Source: Niveispirillum sp.
Lineage (GTDB): Bacteria; Pseudomonadota; Alphaproteobacteria; Azospirillales; Azospirillaceae
Direction: 5' to 3'
Assembly (NCBI RefSeq): GCF_017996735.1
Contig: NZ_JAGOGJ010000028.1
Coordinates: 1-63,236, forward strand
Length of the DNA: 63,236 nucleotides
Part shown: piece by piece, positions 54,738 through 63,236 of the stretch
Position numbering within the stretch: the stretch's first letter is position 1
How the letters are laid out: the number at the start of each line of letters is the position of its first letter
Program-made: the position numbers and the translations under genes
The notes under the pieces: model-generated
Database searches by the model: none
What the model saw: only the letters and a program-made list of their open reading frames with translations
Told to the model about the DNA's origin: nothing

Positions 54738-55990
54738 CCGGGGCCGTGCATGTGGTCGGGGCGGGCCTGTCGGGCCTTGCCTGCGCCACTGCCCTGGCCG
54801 ATAGCGGCCATGGCGTCACCCTGTACGAGGCCACGGACCATGCCGGTGGCCGCTGCAGGTCCTGGCATGACGGCCGGCTGGACCGGGTCATCGACAATGG
54901 CAACCATCTGATCCTGGGGGCCAACCGGGAATGCCTGTCCTATCTGGACAGGATCGGGGGGCGGGGCGGGCTGCGGACCATCGCCCCCGTGTGTCTCCCC
55001 TTTCTGGACCTGCGCAGCGGAGAGCAGTGGGCCTTGCGCCCCGGTCGCGGCCCCCTGCCCCTGTGGCTGGCCGATCCCGCACGCCGGGTGCCCGACAGCC
55101 GGCTGGTCGACTATGTCCAGGTCCTGAAACTGGCCTGTGCCGGCCCGGACCAGACAGTGGCCGACCTGCTGCCCGACACGGGCCCGTTGGCGGAACGGCT
55201 GTGGAAACCCCTGGCCATCTCCATCCTGAACACACCCTATCATGATGGCTCGGCCCGCCTTCTCTGGTCTGTCTTCCGGCGCACCCTGCTGCGCGGGGCG
55301 GAGGCGTGCCGGCCCTATATCGCGGGTCCCGGTGGTTTGTCGGCCGCCCTGGTCGATCCGGCGTTGGCCTTTCTGACGGCACGCGGTGGTGTGGTGCGAT
55401 TCGGATGGCGGTTGAAGGCGCTGCATCGCGCAACGGATGATCAGGTGACCGCCCTTGATTTCGGGACCGACAGGATCGACCTGCAACCGGGCGATCGCGT
55501 TGTGCTGGCCCTGCCGGCAGAGGCAATGGCGGGCCTGCTGCCTCAACTGCCCGTGCCGGACCGGTTCCACAGCATCCTGAACGCCCATTACCGACTGGAC
55601 AGAACAGTGCGCCTGCCGGGGTGCCTGCCGCTGCTGGGCCTGGTCGGCGGGGTGGCGGAATGGCTGTTCCTGCGGGGCGATACAGTGTCGGTAACGGTCA
55701 GCGCCGCCGATAGCTTGATCGACCGGCCCGCCGACGAGCTGCTGCGTCTGCTCTGGCGCGATGTGGCAGCAGCCCTGGGGCTTGATCCCGACCGCCCGGC
55801 CCCCGGTCGCATCATCAAGGAGAAACGGGCCGGCTTTGCCGCCACACCGGCACAGGACCGCCAGCGGCCCGGGCCGCGCCTGGCGGATAACCTCTATCTG
55901 GCTGGTGACTGGATTGACACCGGCCTGCCCGCCACCATCGAGGGGGCGGTGCAGTCGGGTCATCGGGCCGCGGCGCTGGTGCGGCGATGA
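54734..55990 (+). CDS. hpnE: squalene-associated FAD-dependent desaturase HpnE
   Basis: A 418-residue flavoenzyme of the HpnE type, reducing hydroxysqualene to squalene for hopanoid synthesis. The FAD-binding fold opens immediately with 'HVVGAGLSGLACATALADSG' and 'LYEATDHAGGR', and the C-terminal 'NLYLAGDWIDTGLPATIEGAVQSG' is the usual FAD-binding end. The start is GTG 54734 inside the hpnCD stop, so the three activities are translationally coupled. Squalene-hopene cyclase (shc) is not in the window. Confidence 0.92.
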   Translation: MTGAVHVVGAGLSGLACATALADSGHGVTLYEATDHAGGRCRSWHDGRLDRVIDNGNHLILGANRECLSYLDRIGGRGGLRTIAPVCLPFLDLRSGEQWALRPGRGPLPLWLADPARRVPDSRLVDYVQVLKLACAGPDQTVADLLPDTGPLAERLWKPLAISILNTPYHDGSARLLWSVFRRTLLRGAEACRPYIAGPGGLSAALVDPALAFLTARGGVVRFGWRLKALHRATDDQVTALDFGTDRIDLQPGDRVVLALPAEAMAGLLPQLPVPDRFHSILNAHYRLDRTVRLPGCLPLLGLVGGVAEWLFLRGDTVSVTVSAADSLIDRPADELLRLLWRDVAAALGLDPDRPAPGRIIKEKRAGFAATPAQDRQRPGPRLADNLYLAGDWIDTGLPATIEGAVQSGHRAAALVRR

Positions 55991-55994
55991 TAGG

Positions 55995-57290
55995 TCAGGG
56001 CTTGCCCTTCACCAACTCGCCCCCCTTCACAACCACATCCACCTTTTCCAGCAGGCTGACATCGTTCAGCGGATCCCCCTTCACGGCGATCAGGTCGCCA
56101 TAGCGGCCCACGCTCAGCGCGCCGACATCGACGCTGGCGCCCAGCGCATCGGCCGCGTTCACCGTGGCGGCCTGGATGGCCTGGAGGGGCGTCATGCCGA
56201 ATTGCACCATGCGGGAGAACTGCTTGCCGTTGTCGCCGTGGGGATAGACGCCGGCATCGGAACCGAACACCATCTTCACCCCGGCCTTTACGGCGCGGGT
56301 GAAGCTTTCGCGCTGTGTCTTGCCCACGACCCGTTCCTTGGCCAGGCTTTCGGGCAGGAAGCCGGCCGCCTCCCCCGCCGACAGGATATATTCGGTATTG
56401 TAGATATCCATGGCCAGGTACGTGCCGCGTTCCTTCGCCAGCCTGATGCCTTCATCATCGATGAAGCTGGCATGTTCCACGGTATCGACGCCGGCACGGA
56501 TGGCGGCCTTGATGCCGGCGGTGCCATGGGCATGGGCGGCGACCTTCAGGCCCAGGCGCCGGGCCTCCGCCACGATGGCGTCCATCTCCCCCTGCGCAAG
56601 CTGCTGCGCGCCGACCTGCGTACCCTTGGACAGAACGCCGCCGGTGGCGCAGATCTTGATCAGGTCGGCGCCATATTTCTTCACCTCGCGCACCTTCTTG
56701 ACCACGCCCCAGGGACCGTCGGCGGCCCCCTGGCTGTGCGCGTCATATTCGGGCGGCAGCAGGTTGTTGTCGCAATGCCCGCCGGTGGCACCGATGGAGG
56801 GGCCCGAGACGTAAAGCCGTGGTCCCTTCAACCGGTTGGCCGCCAGGGCACGGCGCAGTGCGACGTCGGAGAAACCCGCCGCGCCGAGGTTTCGCGCTGT
56901 CGTAAATCCAGCCAACAGGGTCTTTTCGGCATGGATGACCCCGTTGATGGTTTCATCCCCCGTCGATTCAGCCAAGCCTTCATAACCGTGCATGTCGTGC
57001 CGGCCTGTCAGATGCACATGCATGTCGATCAGGCCGGGCAGGATGGTCAGGCCCGTCAGGTCCAGCCGTTCCGCGCCATCAGGCACCGTGACCGCCCCTT
57101 GCGTCCCGATCGCGCTGATGCGGCCATCGGTGATGACAAGGGCCGGCTTGTCCACCAGCTTGCCGGAAACCACATCGACCATGCGGTCGGCCTGGACATA
57201 GATCGTGCCGGCCTGCACAGACATCGCTCCGCACAAGGCAGTGGCGGCCAGAAGCAGGACGGAAAGCGGACGGTGCAGAGAGATTGCCAT
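55995..57290 (-). CDS. secreted amidohydrolase family metalloenzyme
   Basis: A 431-residue exported enzyme of the amidohydrolase superfamily, near the Caulobacter Xaa-Pro/Xaa-Arg dipeptidase group. The signal peptide ends near residue 28 (V-Q-A). Metal ligands: H-x-H in 'GLIDMHVHLTG', the carbamylated Lys in 'LIKICATGG', His in 'VAAHAHG' and 'VEHAS', and Asp in 'FGSDAG'. Start ATG 57290 heads the signal peptide; the frame is open further up. It converges with hpnE four bases away. A dipeptidase role is likely but the substrate is not proven. Confidence 0.88.
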   Translation of the reverse strand: MAISLHRPLSVLLLAATALCGAMSVQAGTIYVQADRMVDVVSGKLVDKPALVITDGRISAIGTQGAVTVPDGAERLDLTGLTILPGLIDMHVHLTGRHDMHGYEGLAESTGDETINGVIHAEKTLLAGFTTARNLGAAGFSDVALRRALAANRLKGPRLYVSGPSIGATGGHCDNNLLPPEYDAHSQGAADGPWGVVKKVREVKKYGADLIKICATGGVLSKGTQVGAQQLAQGEMDAIVAEARRLGLKVAAHAHGTAGIKAAIRAGVDTVEHASFIDDEGIRLAKERGTYLAMDIYNTEYILSAGEAAGFLPESLAKERVVGKTQRESFTRAVKAGVKMVFGSDAGVYPHGDNGKQFSRMVQFGMTPLQAIQAATVNAADALGASVDVGALSVGRYGDLIAVKGDPLNDVSLLEKVDVVVKGGELVKGKP

Positions 57291-57350
57291 GGGATCGCGG
57301 CCCCTTATTGTCGGTTGCCAAAGGCGTAACACAAGCGGCCACGAATTTTA

Positions 57351-57383
57351 ATACCGAGAGCCATGGAGCATGGCTCTCGGTAT
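57351..57383 (-). terminator. 14-bp hairpin downstream of the chemoreceptor gene
   Basis: ATACCGAGAGCCAT (57351-57364) and its exact complement (57370-57383) enclose a 5-base loop. It lies about 80 bases after the chemoreceptor stop on the minus strand, with A+T-rich sequence after it. It also precedes the amidohydrolase start and could act as an operator. Confidence 0.6.
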
Positions 57384-57464
57384 GTGCGCGGGCCGCCAGT
57401 CGGCGACCTCCAAGGGTCATGGGCCGTGACCCTTGGGACAAGCAAGGGATAGGGCACGCGGCCG

Positions 57465-59543
57465 TCAGGCGCGGATGCCGCTGACGAACCGGTGGACCTC
57501 CTGCCGCAGCAGGGTGGCCTCCCGCGACAGGCTGTCGGAGGCGTTGCGGGCCTGCGCCGCCATCCGGCCGGTTTCGGCAGCGGCCTGGGTCACGCCTTCG
57601 ATATTGGCTGTCACCTCACGCGTGCCGGTCGCCGCTTCCTGCACATTGCGGCTGATTTCACGGGTGGCGGCCCCCTGCTCCTCGGCCGCCGCAGCGATGG
57701 TGGTCACCGTCTCGCTGATGCTGACAATGGTGCGGCCGATGGATTGGATGGCGGTGACGGTGCTGCCGCTGACGGACTGGATGGCGGCGATCTGCCCCGC
57801 GATCTCCTCCGTCGCCTTGGCGGTCTGGTTGGCCAGGCTTTTGACCTCCGACGCAACGACGGCAAAGCCCTTGCCGGCCTCTCCCGCCCGGGCCGCCTCG
57901 ATCGTGGCATTCAGGGCCAGAAGGTTGGTCTGGCCGGCGATGGACTGGATCAGATTGACGACATCGCCGATCTTCTGGGCGGCCTGGGCCAGACCGGCGA
58001 CGGTATCGTTGGTCCGTTCCACCTCGCCCACGGCTTCCGTCGCCCGGCGGGAGCTATCGGCGATGCGCTGGTTGATCTCCTCGATCGAATAGGCCAGTTC
58101 CTCGGCCGCCGCCGCCACCGTCTGCACATTGGCGTTGGCGATATCGGCGGAATTCGACACGACCGTGGCCTGGGAATTGGTCTGGGTGGCGATGGCCGAC
58201 AGGGCTTCCGCGTCGCTGCGGATACTGTTGGACTGTTCGGCCACGGCCGACACGACATGCCCGACAGAGCTTTCAAAGGCATCGGCCAGACGGTTCAATT
58301 CCTGGCGCCGGTTCTCGGCGGCGGCCAGTTCGTCGCGGCGGCGCTGTTCCTCCATCTCCGCCACGCGGCCGGCATTTTCCTTGAAAAGCTGCAGGGCATT
58401 GTTGATGGCGCCGATCTCATCCCCGCGATCGCGGTCGGTCACGACCACCGCATGATTGCCACTGGTCAGCGCCTGCACGGTGGTGATAATCCGGCGCAGG
58501 GGCGTGCCCACGATCTGGCGGGTGGAATACCACAGGGCCAGGATCAGAATGGCCGTCAGGACAAGGGCGCCGATCAGGATGGCGTTGCGCAACTGCACCT
58601 TGGGCGCGTGAATCTTGTCCATGGGCAGATTGATCAGGATCGACCAGGGGGTGTTCGTCGTACCAATCCGGATCGGCACGAACAGTTGCGTCACCTCGGT
58701 CTGCAGGCTGTTGGAGAAGGACAGGTGCGAATAGGGCCGGCCCTCCTTGATGGCGGGCAACGCATCCTTCAGCTTCTCATTGGTCTGCCCGATCGGCTTG
58801 CCCAGGTGATCGCGGTTGGAATAACCGACCCACAGGCCGCCATTCGAGATCAGGGAGATGGTACCCGTATCGAACGGCTTCACGGATTTCAACTCGTCCC
58901 AGATGCCGTCGGTGGCGATATCAACACCGGCCACGCCGATGAATTTGCCGTCCTCGATGATGGGAACCGCCAGCGACATGATCAGGGTGGACTTGCCGCC
59001 CACCATGTAGCTGTAGGGCTCGATGGCCACCTCGCGCAGCAGACGCTTGGGCAACTGGTAATAGTCGCCATCACCCTGCTTGTCGAAATCGACCAGCGGT
59101 TCCAGTGCCACCGCGCCGGACCCACGGTTCCAATAGGGAACAAAGCGGCCGGCGGCGTCGCTGCCCGGCATGTTGGCGGCGTTGGCGTCCTTGCCATCCA
59201 GGGCGTTGGGCTCCATGCCGACCCAGACAGCCAGGAGATCCGGGTTGTTATCCAACTGGGACTTCAGCCAGGCGTTCAACTGGGTGCGGTTGACGATGCC
59301 GGCCTGCTTCATGCTGAGCACGGAGGTGGCTACGAAACGGCTGAGATCCATAGCATCGTTCAGCCGGCGTTCGACAACGGCACCATGATATTGGCCCAGT
59401 TGCTTTCCCACTTCCAGTGACAGGGTATCGGTGCTTTCCCCGCTGCTTTCGGTGATGGCGACGATGCCGGCACCCAGGCCGACGACAAGGACGATGATGA
59501 TCGCCAGGATCAACTTCGTCACCAAAGGCAGCTTCTTGAACAT
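57465..59543 (-). CDS. methyl-accepting chemotaxis protein with double Cache domain
   Basis: A 692-residue membrane chemoreceptor. A first helix (about residues 8-30) is followed by a periplasmic double-Cache ligand-binding domain (about 35-300, with '[15 protein letters not shown]' as its core), then a second helix, a HAMP domain ('[15 protein letters not shown]') and the methyl-accepting signalling hairpin with the tip '[26 protein letters not shown]'. There is no pilin-like or C-terminal pentapeptide for CheR tethering. Start ATG 59543 is chosen by GGGAG spacing; GTG 59546 is in frame. Ligand unknown (Cache domains often bind amino or organic acids). Confidence 0.94.
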   Translation of the reverse strand: MFKKLPLVTKLILAIIIVLVVGLGAGIVAITESSGESTDTLSLEVGKQLGQYHGAVVERRLNDAMDLSRFVATSVLSMKQAGIVNRTQLNAWLKSQLDNNPDLLAVWVGMEPNALDGKDANAANMPGSDAAGRFVPYWNRGSGAVALEPLVDFDKQGDGDYYQLPKRLLREVAIEPYSYMVGGKSTLIMSLAVPIIEDGKFIGVAGVDIATDGIWDELKSVKPFDTGTISLISNGGLWVGYSNRDHLGKPIGQTNEKLKDALPAIKEGRPYSHLSFSNSLQTEVTQLFVPIRIGTTNTPWSILINLPMDKIHAPKVQLRNAILIGALVLTAILILALWYSTRQIVGTPLRRIITTVQALTSGNHAVVVTDRDRGDEIGAINNALQLFKENAGRVAEMEEQRRRDELAAAENRRQELNRLADAFESSVGHVVSAVAEQSNSIRSDAEALSAIATQTNSQATVVSNSADIANANVQTVAAAAEELAYSIEEINQRIADSSRRATEAVGEVERTNDTVAGLAQAAQKIGDVVNLIQSIAGQTNLLALNATIEAARAGEAGKGFAVVASEVKSLANQTAKATEEIAGQIAAIQSVSGSTVTAIQSIGRTIVSISETVTTIAAAAEEQGAATREISRNVQEAATGTREVTANIEGVTQAAAETGRMAAQARNASDSLSREATLLRQEVHRFVSGIRA

Positions 59544-59798
59544 CACGGCTCCCGGTCATATGGAAGCGCGCATTTATTGTTTCTATGATTTAAAATTTAA
59601 TTAAATGATTTTACTGACGATCTATTTGTAAAGATACGGTGAAACTATAGAATGATATCGATAACAAATCATGAATCCCCCTGATTTCAATGGTAAATTT
59701 ACCATCATTGGAATGCCGTTCGACATCGCCGAACAGCCTGAGGCTTAATAGCGACGCCGAACGGGAAAGGTTCAAAACATGTTTTTGATCAATAAAAT
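59544..59798. promoter_or_regulatory. A+T-rich regulatory region with a 16-bp palindrome
   Basis: About 255 bases upstream of the chemoreceptor gene, much richer in A and T than the surroundings. It contains the perfect 16-base palindrome ATGGTAAATTTACCAT (59690-59705), about 147 bases before the start at 59543. This is a likely binding site for a dimeric regulator, but I do not recognise whose. No gene is seen. Confidence 0.45.
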
Positions 59799-59837
59799 AA
59801 GACCCCGAAGCTTCCTGTATGGAAACTTCGGGGTCTT
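59799..59837 (-). terminator. terminator of the DAHP synthase gene
   Basis: A perfect 12-bp stem (59799-59810 with 59826-59837) with a small inner stem in the loop. On the minus strand it is followed by TATTTTATTG; on the plus strand by TCATTTTG, so it could act in both directions. Confidence 0.85.
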
Positions 59838-59898
59838 CATTTTGTCTGTGAACAATAGACCTATGATTGCGGCGCCTGCCGCAGCCGCAGGAATATGA

Positions 59899-61308
59899 TC
59901 ATTCAGCCGCCACGCGGGTACGCGGCAGCCCATCCCGCACGGCCTTCAGGCTTTCCGCGATCAGGAAGGCCAGTTCCAGCGACTGGCTGGCATTCAGGCG
60001 CGGGTCGCAGGCCGTGTGGTACCGCAGGGCCAGCGCATGGTCGGTGATGGCCTGGGCGCCGCCGGTGCATTCGGTCACGTCCTGGCCCGTCATCTCGAAA
60101 TGCACGCCACCGGGGTGGGCGCCTTCGGACCGGATAACCTCCATGAAGCCCCGCACCTCGCCCAGGACACGGTCGAACGGCCGGGTCTTGAAGCCGGTGG
60201 AAGACTTGACGGTGTTGCCATGCATCGGGTCGCAGGACCAGACGACAGTGCGGCCTTCCCGCTGCACCTTGCGGACCAGAGGCGCCAGTTTGTCCGCCAC
60301 CTTGTCGGATCCCATGCGCACGATCAGGGTCAGGCGCCCCGCCTCGTCCGCCGGGTTCAGGGCATCGATCAGGCGGATCAGGTCGTCCGGGTCCATGGAG
60401 GGGCCGCATTTCAGGCCGACCGGGTTCTTGACGCCGCGCAGGAATTCCACATGCGCACCGTCATGCTGACGCGTGCGGTCGCCGATCCACAGCATATGGG
60501 CCGACACGTCGTACCAGTCGCCCGTGGTGCTATCGATGCGGGTCAGCGCCTGTTCATAAGGCAGAAGCAGCGCCTCATGGCTGGTGAACAGTTCCGTCTC
60601 GCGGATCTGCGGCGTGGTGTCACCCGTGATGCCACAGGCGGCCATGAAGGACAGCGTTTCGTCCAGACGATTGGCCAGATCCTGGTAGCGTTCGCCCTGC
60701 GGGCTCTTCTCCACGAAGCCCAGGTTCCACTGATGCACCTTGTGCAGGTCGGCATAGCCGCCCTGGGCAAAAGCGCGCAGCAGGTTCAAGGTGGCGGCTG
60801 ACTGGTTGTAGGCCTGGACCATGCGGTCGGGATCGGGGATACGGGCATCGGCCGTGAAGTCGAAGCCGTTGATGATGTCGCCGCGGTAGGAGGGGAGTTC
60901 CACACCCTCGATCACTTCGGTATCGGCCGACCGCGGCTTGGCGAACTGCCCCGCCAGACGACCCACCTTCACCACCGGCGTGGCAGCACCGAAGGTCAGC
61001 ACGACCGCCATCTGCAAAAGCACGCGGAACGTGTCGCGGATATTGTTGGGGTGGAATTCAGCAAAGCTTTCGGCGCAATCGCCGCCCTGCAGCAGGAATG
61101 CCTCCCCGCGCGCCACCTTGCCCAGATGACCCTTCAGCCGTCGCGCCTCGCCCGCAAAAACCAGCGGCGGATAGGCCGCCAGCTTGGCTTCGACGGCCTT
61201 CAACCGGTTTTCGTCGGGATAGGACGGGACCTGCCGGATCGGCTTGGCGCGCCAGCTGTCAGGCGTCCAGCGCCCAGCGGTCCCCACCTTCTGCGTATCC
61301 GTCGACAT
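59899..61308 (-). CDS. class II 3-deoxy-7-phosphoheptulonate synthase (DAHP synthase)
   Basis: A 469-residue enzyme condensing phosphoenolpyruvate and erythrose 4-phosphate, the first step of aromatic amino-acid synthesis. It is the class II (plant-like) type, recognised by '[12 protein letters not shown]', '[12 protein letters not shown]', 'DPMHGNT' and '[20 protein letters not shown]'. No N-terminal regulatory ACT or chorismate-mutase domain is seen. Start ATG 61308 with AGGA nearby. The gene is divergent from the AmpG-like permease and has its own terminator. Confidence 0.95.
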   Translation of the reverse strand: MSTDTQKVGTAGRWTPDSWRAKPIRQVPSYPDENRLKAVEAKLAAYPPLVFAGEARRLKGHLGKVARGEAFLLQGGDCAESFAEFHPNNIRDTFRVLLQMAVVLTFGAATPVVKVGRLAGQFAKPRSADTEVIEGVELPSYRGDIINGFDFTADARIPDPDRMVQAYNQSAATLNLLRAFAQGGYADLHKVHQWNLGFVEKSPQGERYQDLANRLDETLSFMAACGITGDTTPQIRETELFTSHEALLLPYEQALTRIDSTTGDWYDVSAHMLWIGDRTRQHDGAHVEFLRGVKNPVGLKCGPSMDPDDLIRLIDALNPADEAGRLTLIVRMGSDKVADKLAPLVRKVQREGRTVVWSCDPMHGNTVKSSTGFKTRPFDRVLGEVRGFMEVIRSEGAHPGGVHFEMTGQDVTECTGGAQAITDHALALRYHTACDPRLNASQSLELAFLIAESLKAVRDGLPRTRVAAE

Positions 61309-61553
61309 GATCCTGCTCTTCCTTCTACAGCCATCGCCGCACCGGCCTCTTCCCCGGCGGCGGGATGTGCATATGGGTTACCCAGCATCGGATTTCACCG
61401 GTGGGTCGAACTTTGTAAGCGGAGAGCGTGGGTATTTTCCAGTCCAAACGACCTGCATTCTGCGCAATGTTCGTGCGCAAATAGGCCGCGCAGGCGGGCA
61501 AGCCCTTGCCTATACTCAGGTCTTCTTCGTTTTGTTCAGAACAGGATCCGCCC

Positions 61554-62903
61554 ATGACGGCCGATGCAGCGACCCCGGAGCAGAAAAAGCCCATCGGCTG
61601 GCGGCAGGTGCTGCGCTCGCTGCGCCAGCGCAAGGTGCTGGTCATGCTGTTGCTGGGCTTCTCCTCGGGGCTGCCCTTTCTGCTGACGGGCAATACGCTG
61701 GGCTTCTGGCTGCGCGAAGGCGGGGCCGACCTGGCCACCATCGGCTTTCTGTCCTGGGTGGGTATCGTCTATTCGCTGAAAATGTTCTGGGCCCCGCTGA
61801 TCGACCGGCTGGATGCACCGTTCCTGCGGCGCATGGGCCGGCGGCGGGGCTGGATGCTGTTGTCGCAAGTCCTGATCGGCGGTGGGCTGATCGGCATGGC
61901 GGCCGTGGGGCCGGACGGCGCCAACCTCTGGAAACTGGGCGCCTTCGCCCTGCTTGCGGCTTTCGCCTCGGCCACCCAGGATATCGTGGTCGATGCCTGG
62001 CGTATCGAAAGCGCCAATGATGGCGCCGAACAGGGATTGCTCTCCGCCGCCTATCAGACTGGGTATCGCGCCGCCATGCTGGCCACCGACAGCCTGATCC
62101 TGCTGCTGGCAGCCGGTATCGGCTGGCAGGCATCCTATGGCGTAGCGGGGGCCGTCATGGCGGTAGGCATTGCCGCCACCCTGCTGGGCAGCGAACCAGC
62201 GCGCTATGCGCCGGCGGGCGGCGTGGCGACGGCGCCGCTCTGGCGCATCGATGGGTTGGTTGATGCCATCATCGGCCCCTTCCTGGCCTTTCTGCGCACC
62301 TATGGCACCCTGTCGATCCTGATCCTTCTGGTGGTGGCCACCTTCCGGCTGGGCGACTTCATGATCGGGCCCATGATCAATCCATTCTATGTGGATCTGG
62401 GCCTCACGAAAGAAGTGGTGGGCACGGTCCGCGCCTCCGTCGGACTCTGGGCCTCCATCGCGGGCATCGCGCTGGGCGGGCTGGCCTCGGTGAAGCTGGG
62501 CTTCCGGCGGACGCTGATCCTGGGCGCCGTCCTGGGCCCCTTCTCCAACCTCGCCTTTTCGGTCATGGCGCTCAGCGGGCCGGATATCGGGGTATTCACG
62601 GCCGCCATCATTGTCGACAACATCTCCACCGGTTTTGCCGGCGTTGCACTGACCGCCTACATGTCCAGCCTGACCAGCCTGGGCTACACCGCGACCCAAT
62701 ATGCCTTGCTCTCCTCCTTCTATGCGTTCCTGGGCAAGGTGCTGAAAGGCTTCTCCGGTCAGATGGTCCAGGCGCTGGAGCCGGTGGCGGGTCAGATGGG
62801 AGCCTATGCCCTGTTCTTTGCCGGAACCGCCGCCATCGGCATCCCGGTCCTGGCCCTATGCCTGTTCCTGGACCGCGCGGCCCGGCAACAACGGGCGGCC
62901 TGA
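61554..62903 (+). CDS. ampG: AmpG-like MFS permease
   Basis: A 449-residue inner-membrane transporter of the AmpG/MFS type with about 12 or more hydrophobic segments. AmpG imports anhydromuropeptides for cell-wall recycling. Family features are 'LLGFSSGLPFLLTGNTLGFWLREGG', 'KMFWAPLIDR' and 'ATQDIVVDAWRIE'. ATG 61554 is chosen because AGGA lies upstream and the cytoplasmic start is then short; the frame is open earlier. Substrate specificity is inferred from the family. No beta-lactamase or ampD neighbour is present. Confidence 0.88.
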   Translation: MTADAATPEQKKPIGWRQVLRSLRQRKVLVMLLLGFSSGLPFLLTGNTLGFWLREGGADLATIGFLSWVGIVYSLKMFWAPLIDRLDAPFLRRMGRRRGWMLLSQVLIGGGLIGMAAVGPDGANLWKLGAFALLAAFASATQDIVVDAWRIESANDGAEQGLLSAAYQTGYRAAMLATDSLILLLAAGIGWQASYGVAGAVMAVGIAATLLGSEPARYAPAGGVATAPLWRIDGLVDAIIGPFLAFLRTYGTLSILILLVVATFRLGDFMIGPMINPFYVDLGLTKEVVGTVRASVGLWASIAGIALGGLASVKLGFRRTLILGAVLGPFSNLAFSVMALSGPDIGVFTAAIIVDNISTGFAGVALTAYMSSLTSLGYTATQYALLSSFYAFLGKVLKGFSGQMVQALEPVAGQMGAYALFFAGTAAIGIPVLALCLFLDRAARQQRAA

Positions 62904-62953
62904 CCCGTGACCAACCACGGAAAGGCCGCACCGCGCCGCCTTAGAGGACAGGG

Positions 62954-63236
62954 CTAAAAGCCGCAAGGGCAGGTACACATCGGCGGGCTGGTCCCACCGC
63001 CCCCAGGGTTGGTGCCACCACCGCCAGGGTTGGTTCCACCGCCACCGGGATTGGTTCCACCGCCGCCAGGGTTGGTCCCGCCACCGCCGGGATTGGTGCC
63101 ACCGCCACCGGGGTTGGTGCCACCACCGCCGGGATTGGTGCCACCGCCACCAGGGTTGGTTCCGCCGCCACCGGGATTGGTGCCGCCGCCACCAGGGTTG
63201 GTTCCACCACCGCCGGGATTGGTGCCACCGCCACCA
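62954..63236 (-). CDS. 3' end of a Gly-rich heptad-repeat protein (partial)
   Basis: Only the last 93 residues are in the window; the start lies beyond the right edge. They are twelve heptads G-G-G-G-T-N-P (the last one T-S-P), then 'PMCTCPCGF' and the stop TAG at 62954. Comparing the 21-base units, nearly all differences fall on third codon positions and leave the heptad intact, showing that this is the coding frame and that the protein sequence is under selection. A different minus-strand frame is also open but reads as Ala/Pro/Val. The C-terminal C-x-C-x-C could bind metal or form disulfides. Family unknown; a surface or secreted protein is a guess. Confidence 0.8.
   Translation of the reverse strand, partial: GGGGTNPGGGGTNPGGGGTNPGGGGTNPGGGGTNPGGGGTNPGGGGTNPGGGGTNPGGGGTNPGGGGTNPGGGGTNPGGGGTSPPMCTCPCGF
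62984..63235 (-). repeat. tandem array of 21-base units (12 copies)
   Basis: Twelve in-frame 21-base repeats encoding G-G-G-G-T-N-P. Adjacent units differ at several synonymous sites, so the array is old rather than freshly expanded. It continues to the end of the window. Confidence 0.95.

Noticed and set aside
62941..63234. 97-codon Ala/Pro/Val frame across the right-edge repeats
   Set aside because: In this frame the variable bases change amino acids; in the Gly-rich frame they are synonymous, so the Gly frame is the coding one.

Overview
The window is a high-GC, densely packed stretch of alphaproteobacterial chromosome. It carries CckA beside a flagellar export cluster, a recA gene under a GAAC-N7-GAAC LexA box, NDUFS4-type and NDUFAF6-like genes shared with mitochondria, a class II DAHP synthase, hopanoid hpnC/D/E genes and a Caulobacter/Xanthomonas-type TonB receptor. 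Together these point to Rhodospirillales, probably the Azospirillaceae (a Niveispirillum- or Azospirillum-like organism); that genus-level guess is inference. I see no phage, IS element, integrase, CRISPR array or rRNA. Two tRNAs are present (Arg-TCT and Pro-TGG).

Layout: 0.2-3.2 kb, a periplasmic solute-binding protein, two small proteins and an alpha/beta-hydrolase-OsmC fusion. 3.3-10 kb, a plus-strand run with sulfur and amino-acid genes (Nudix, cysK, alaX, a DUF1801 protein, sseA, GNAT, metC, hisI). 10-12.6 kb, a flagellin with a sigma-54 type promoter and a long leader. 12.9-14.4 kb, two tRNAs, an NDUFS4-like gene and an EamA transporter. 14.5-22.7 kb, a carbohydrate-uptake locus: a 1270-residue secreted LamG protein of unrecognised catalytic family, divergent from a TonB receptor and a predicted Tat-exported lipoprotein aldose 1-epimerase. 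22.7-28.7 kb, a polyphosphate module (CYTH-CHAD, SixA, ppk1, ppx). 28.7-36.5 kb, cckA and flagellar genes in two divergent units (flgB-flgC-fliE-fliQ-fliR-flhB, then an flhB C-terminal-like gene, an unknown, fliO and fliP).

36.5-44.1 kb, an orphan MoxR ATPase, a DUF4258/DUF2283 pair directly behind alaS, a degenerate hydrolase, a DUF481 protein, dps and an EF-hand protein. 44.2-49.8 kb, a coupled hybrid kinase, receiver and MTA/SAH nucleosidase, then a TPR-glycosyltransferase and a small secreted protein with a TonB-box-like motif. 50-56 kb, recA, an NDUFAF6-like gene, a Mn-type superoxide dismutase, and squalene biosynthesis by an hpnC-hpnD fusion plus hpnE. 56-63.2 kb, an amidohydrolase, a Cache chemoreceptor, DAHP synthase, an AmpG-like permease, and the 3' end of a gene made of Gly-Gly-Gly-Gly-Thr-Asn-Pro heptads.

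The least familiar parts are the large LamG protein and its TonB partners, the GGGGTNP repeat protein at the right edge, the small secreted protein with a TonB-box-like motif, the hpnC-hpnD fusion, and the hydrolase that has lost its catalytic Ser and His. No functional system here is demonstrably new from sequence alone; these are the candidates to test.
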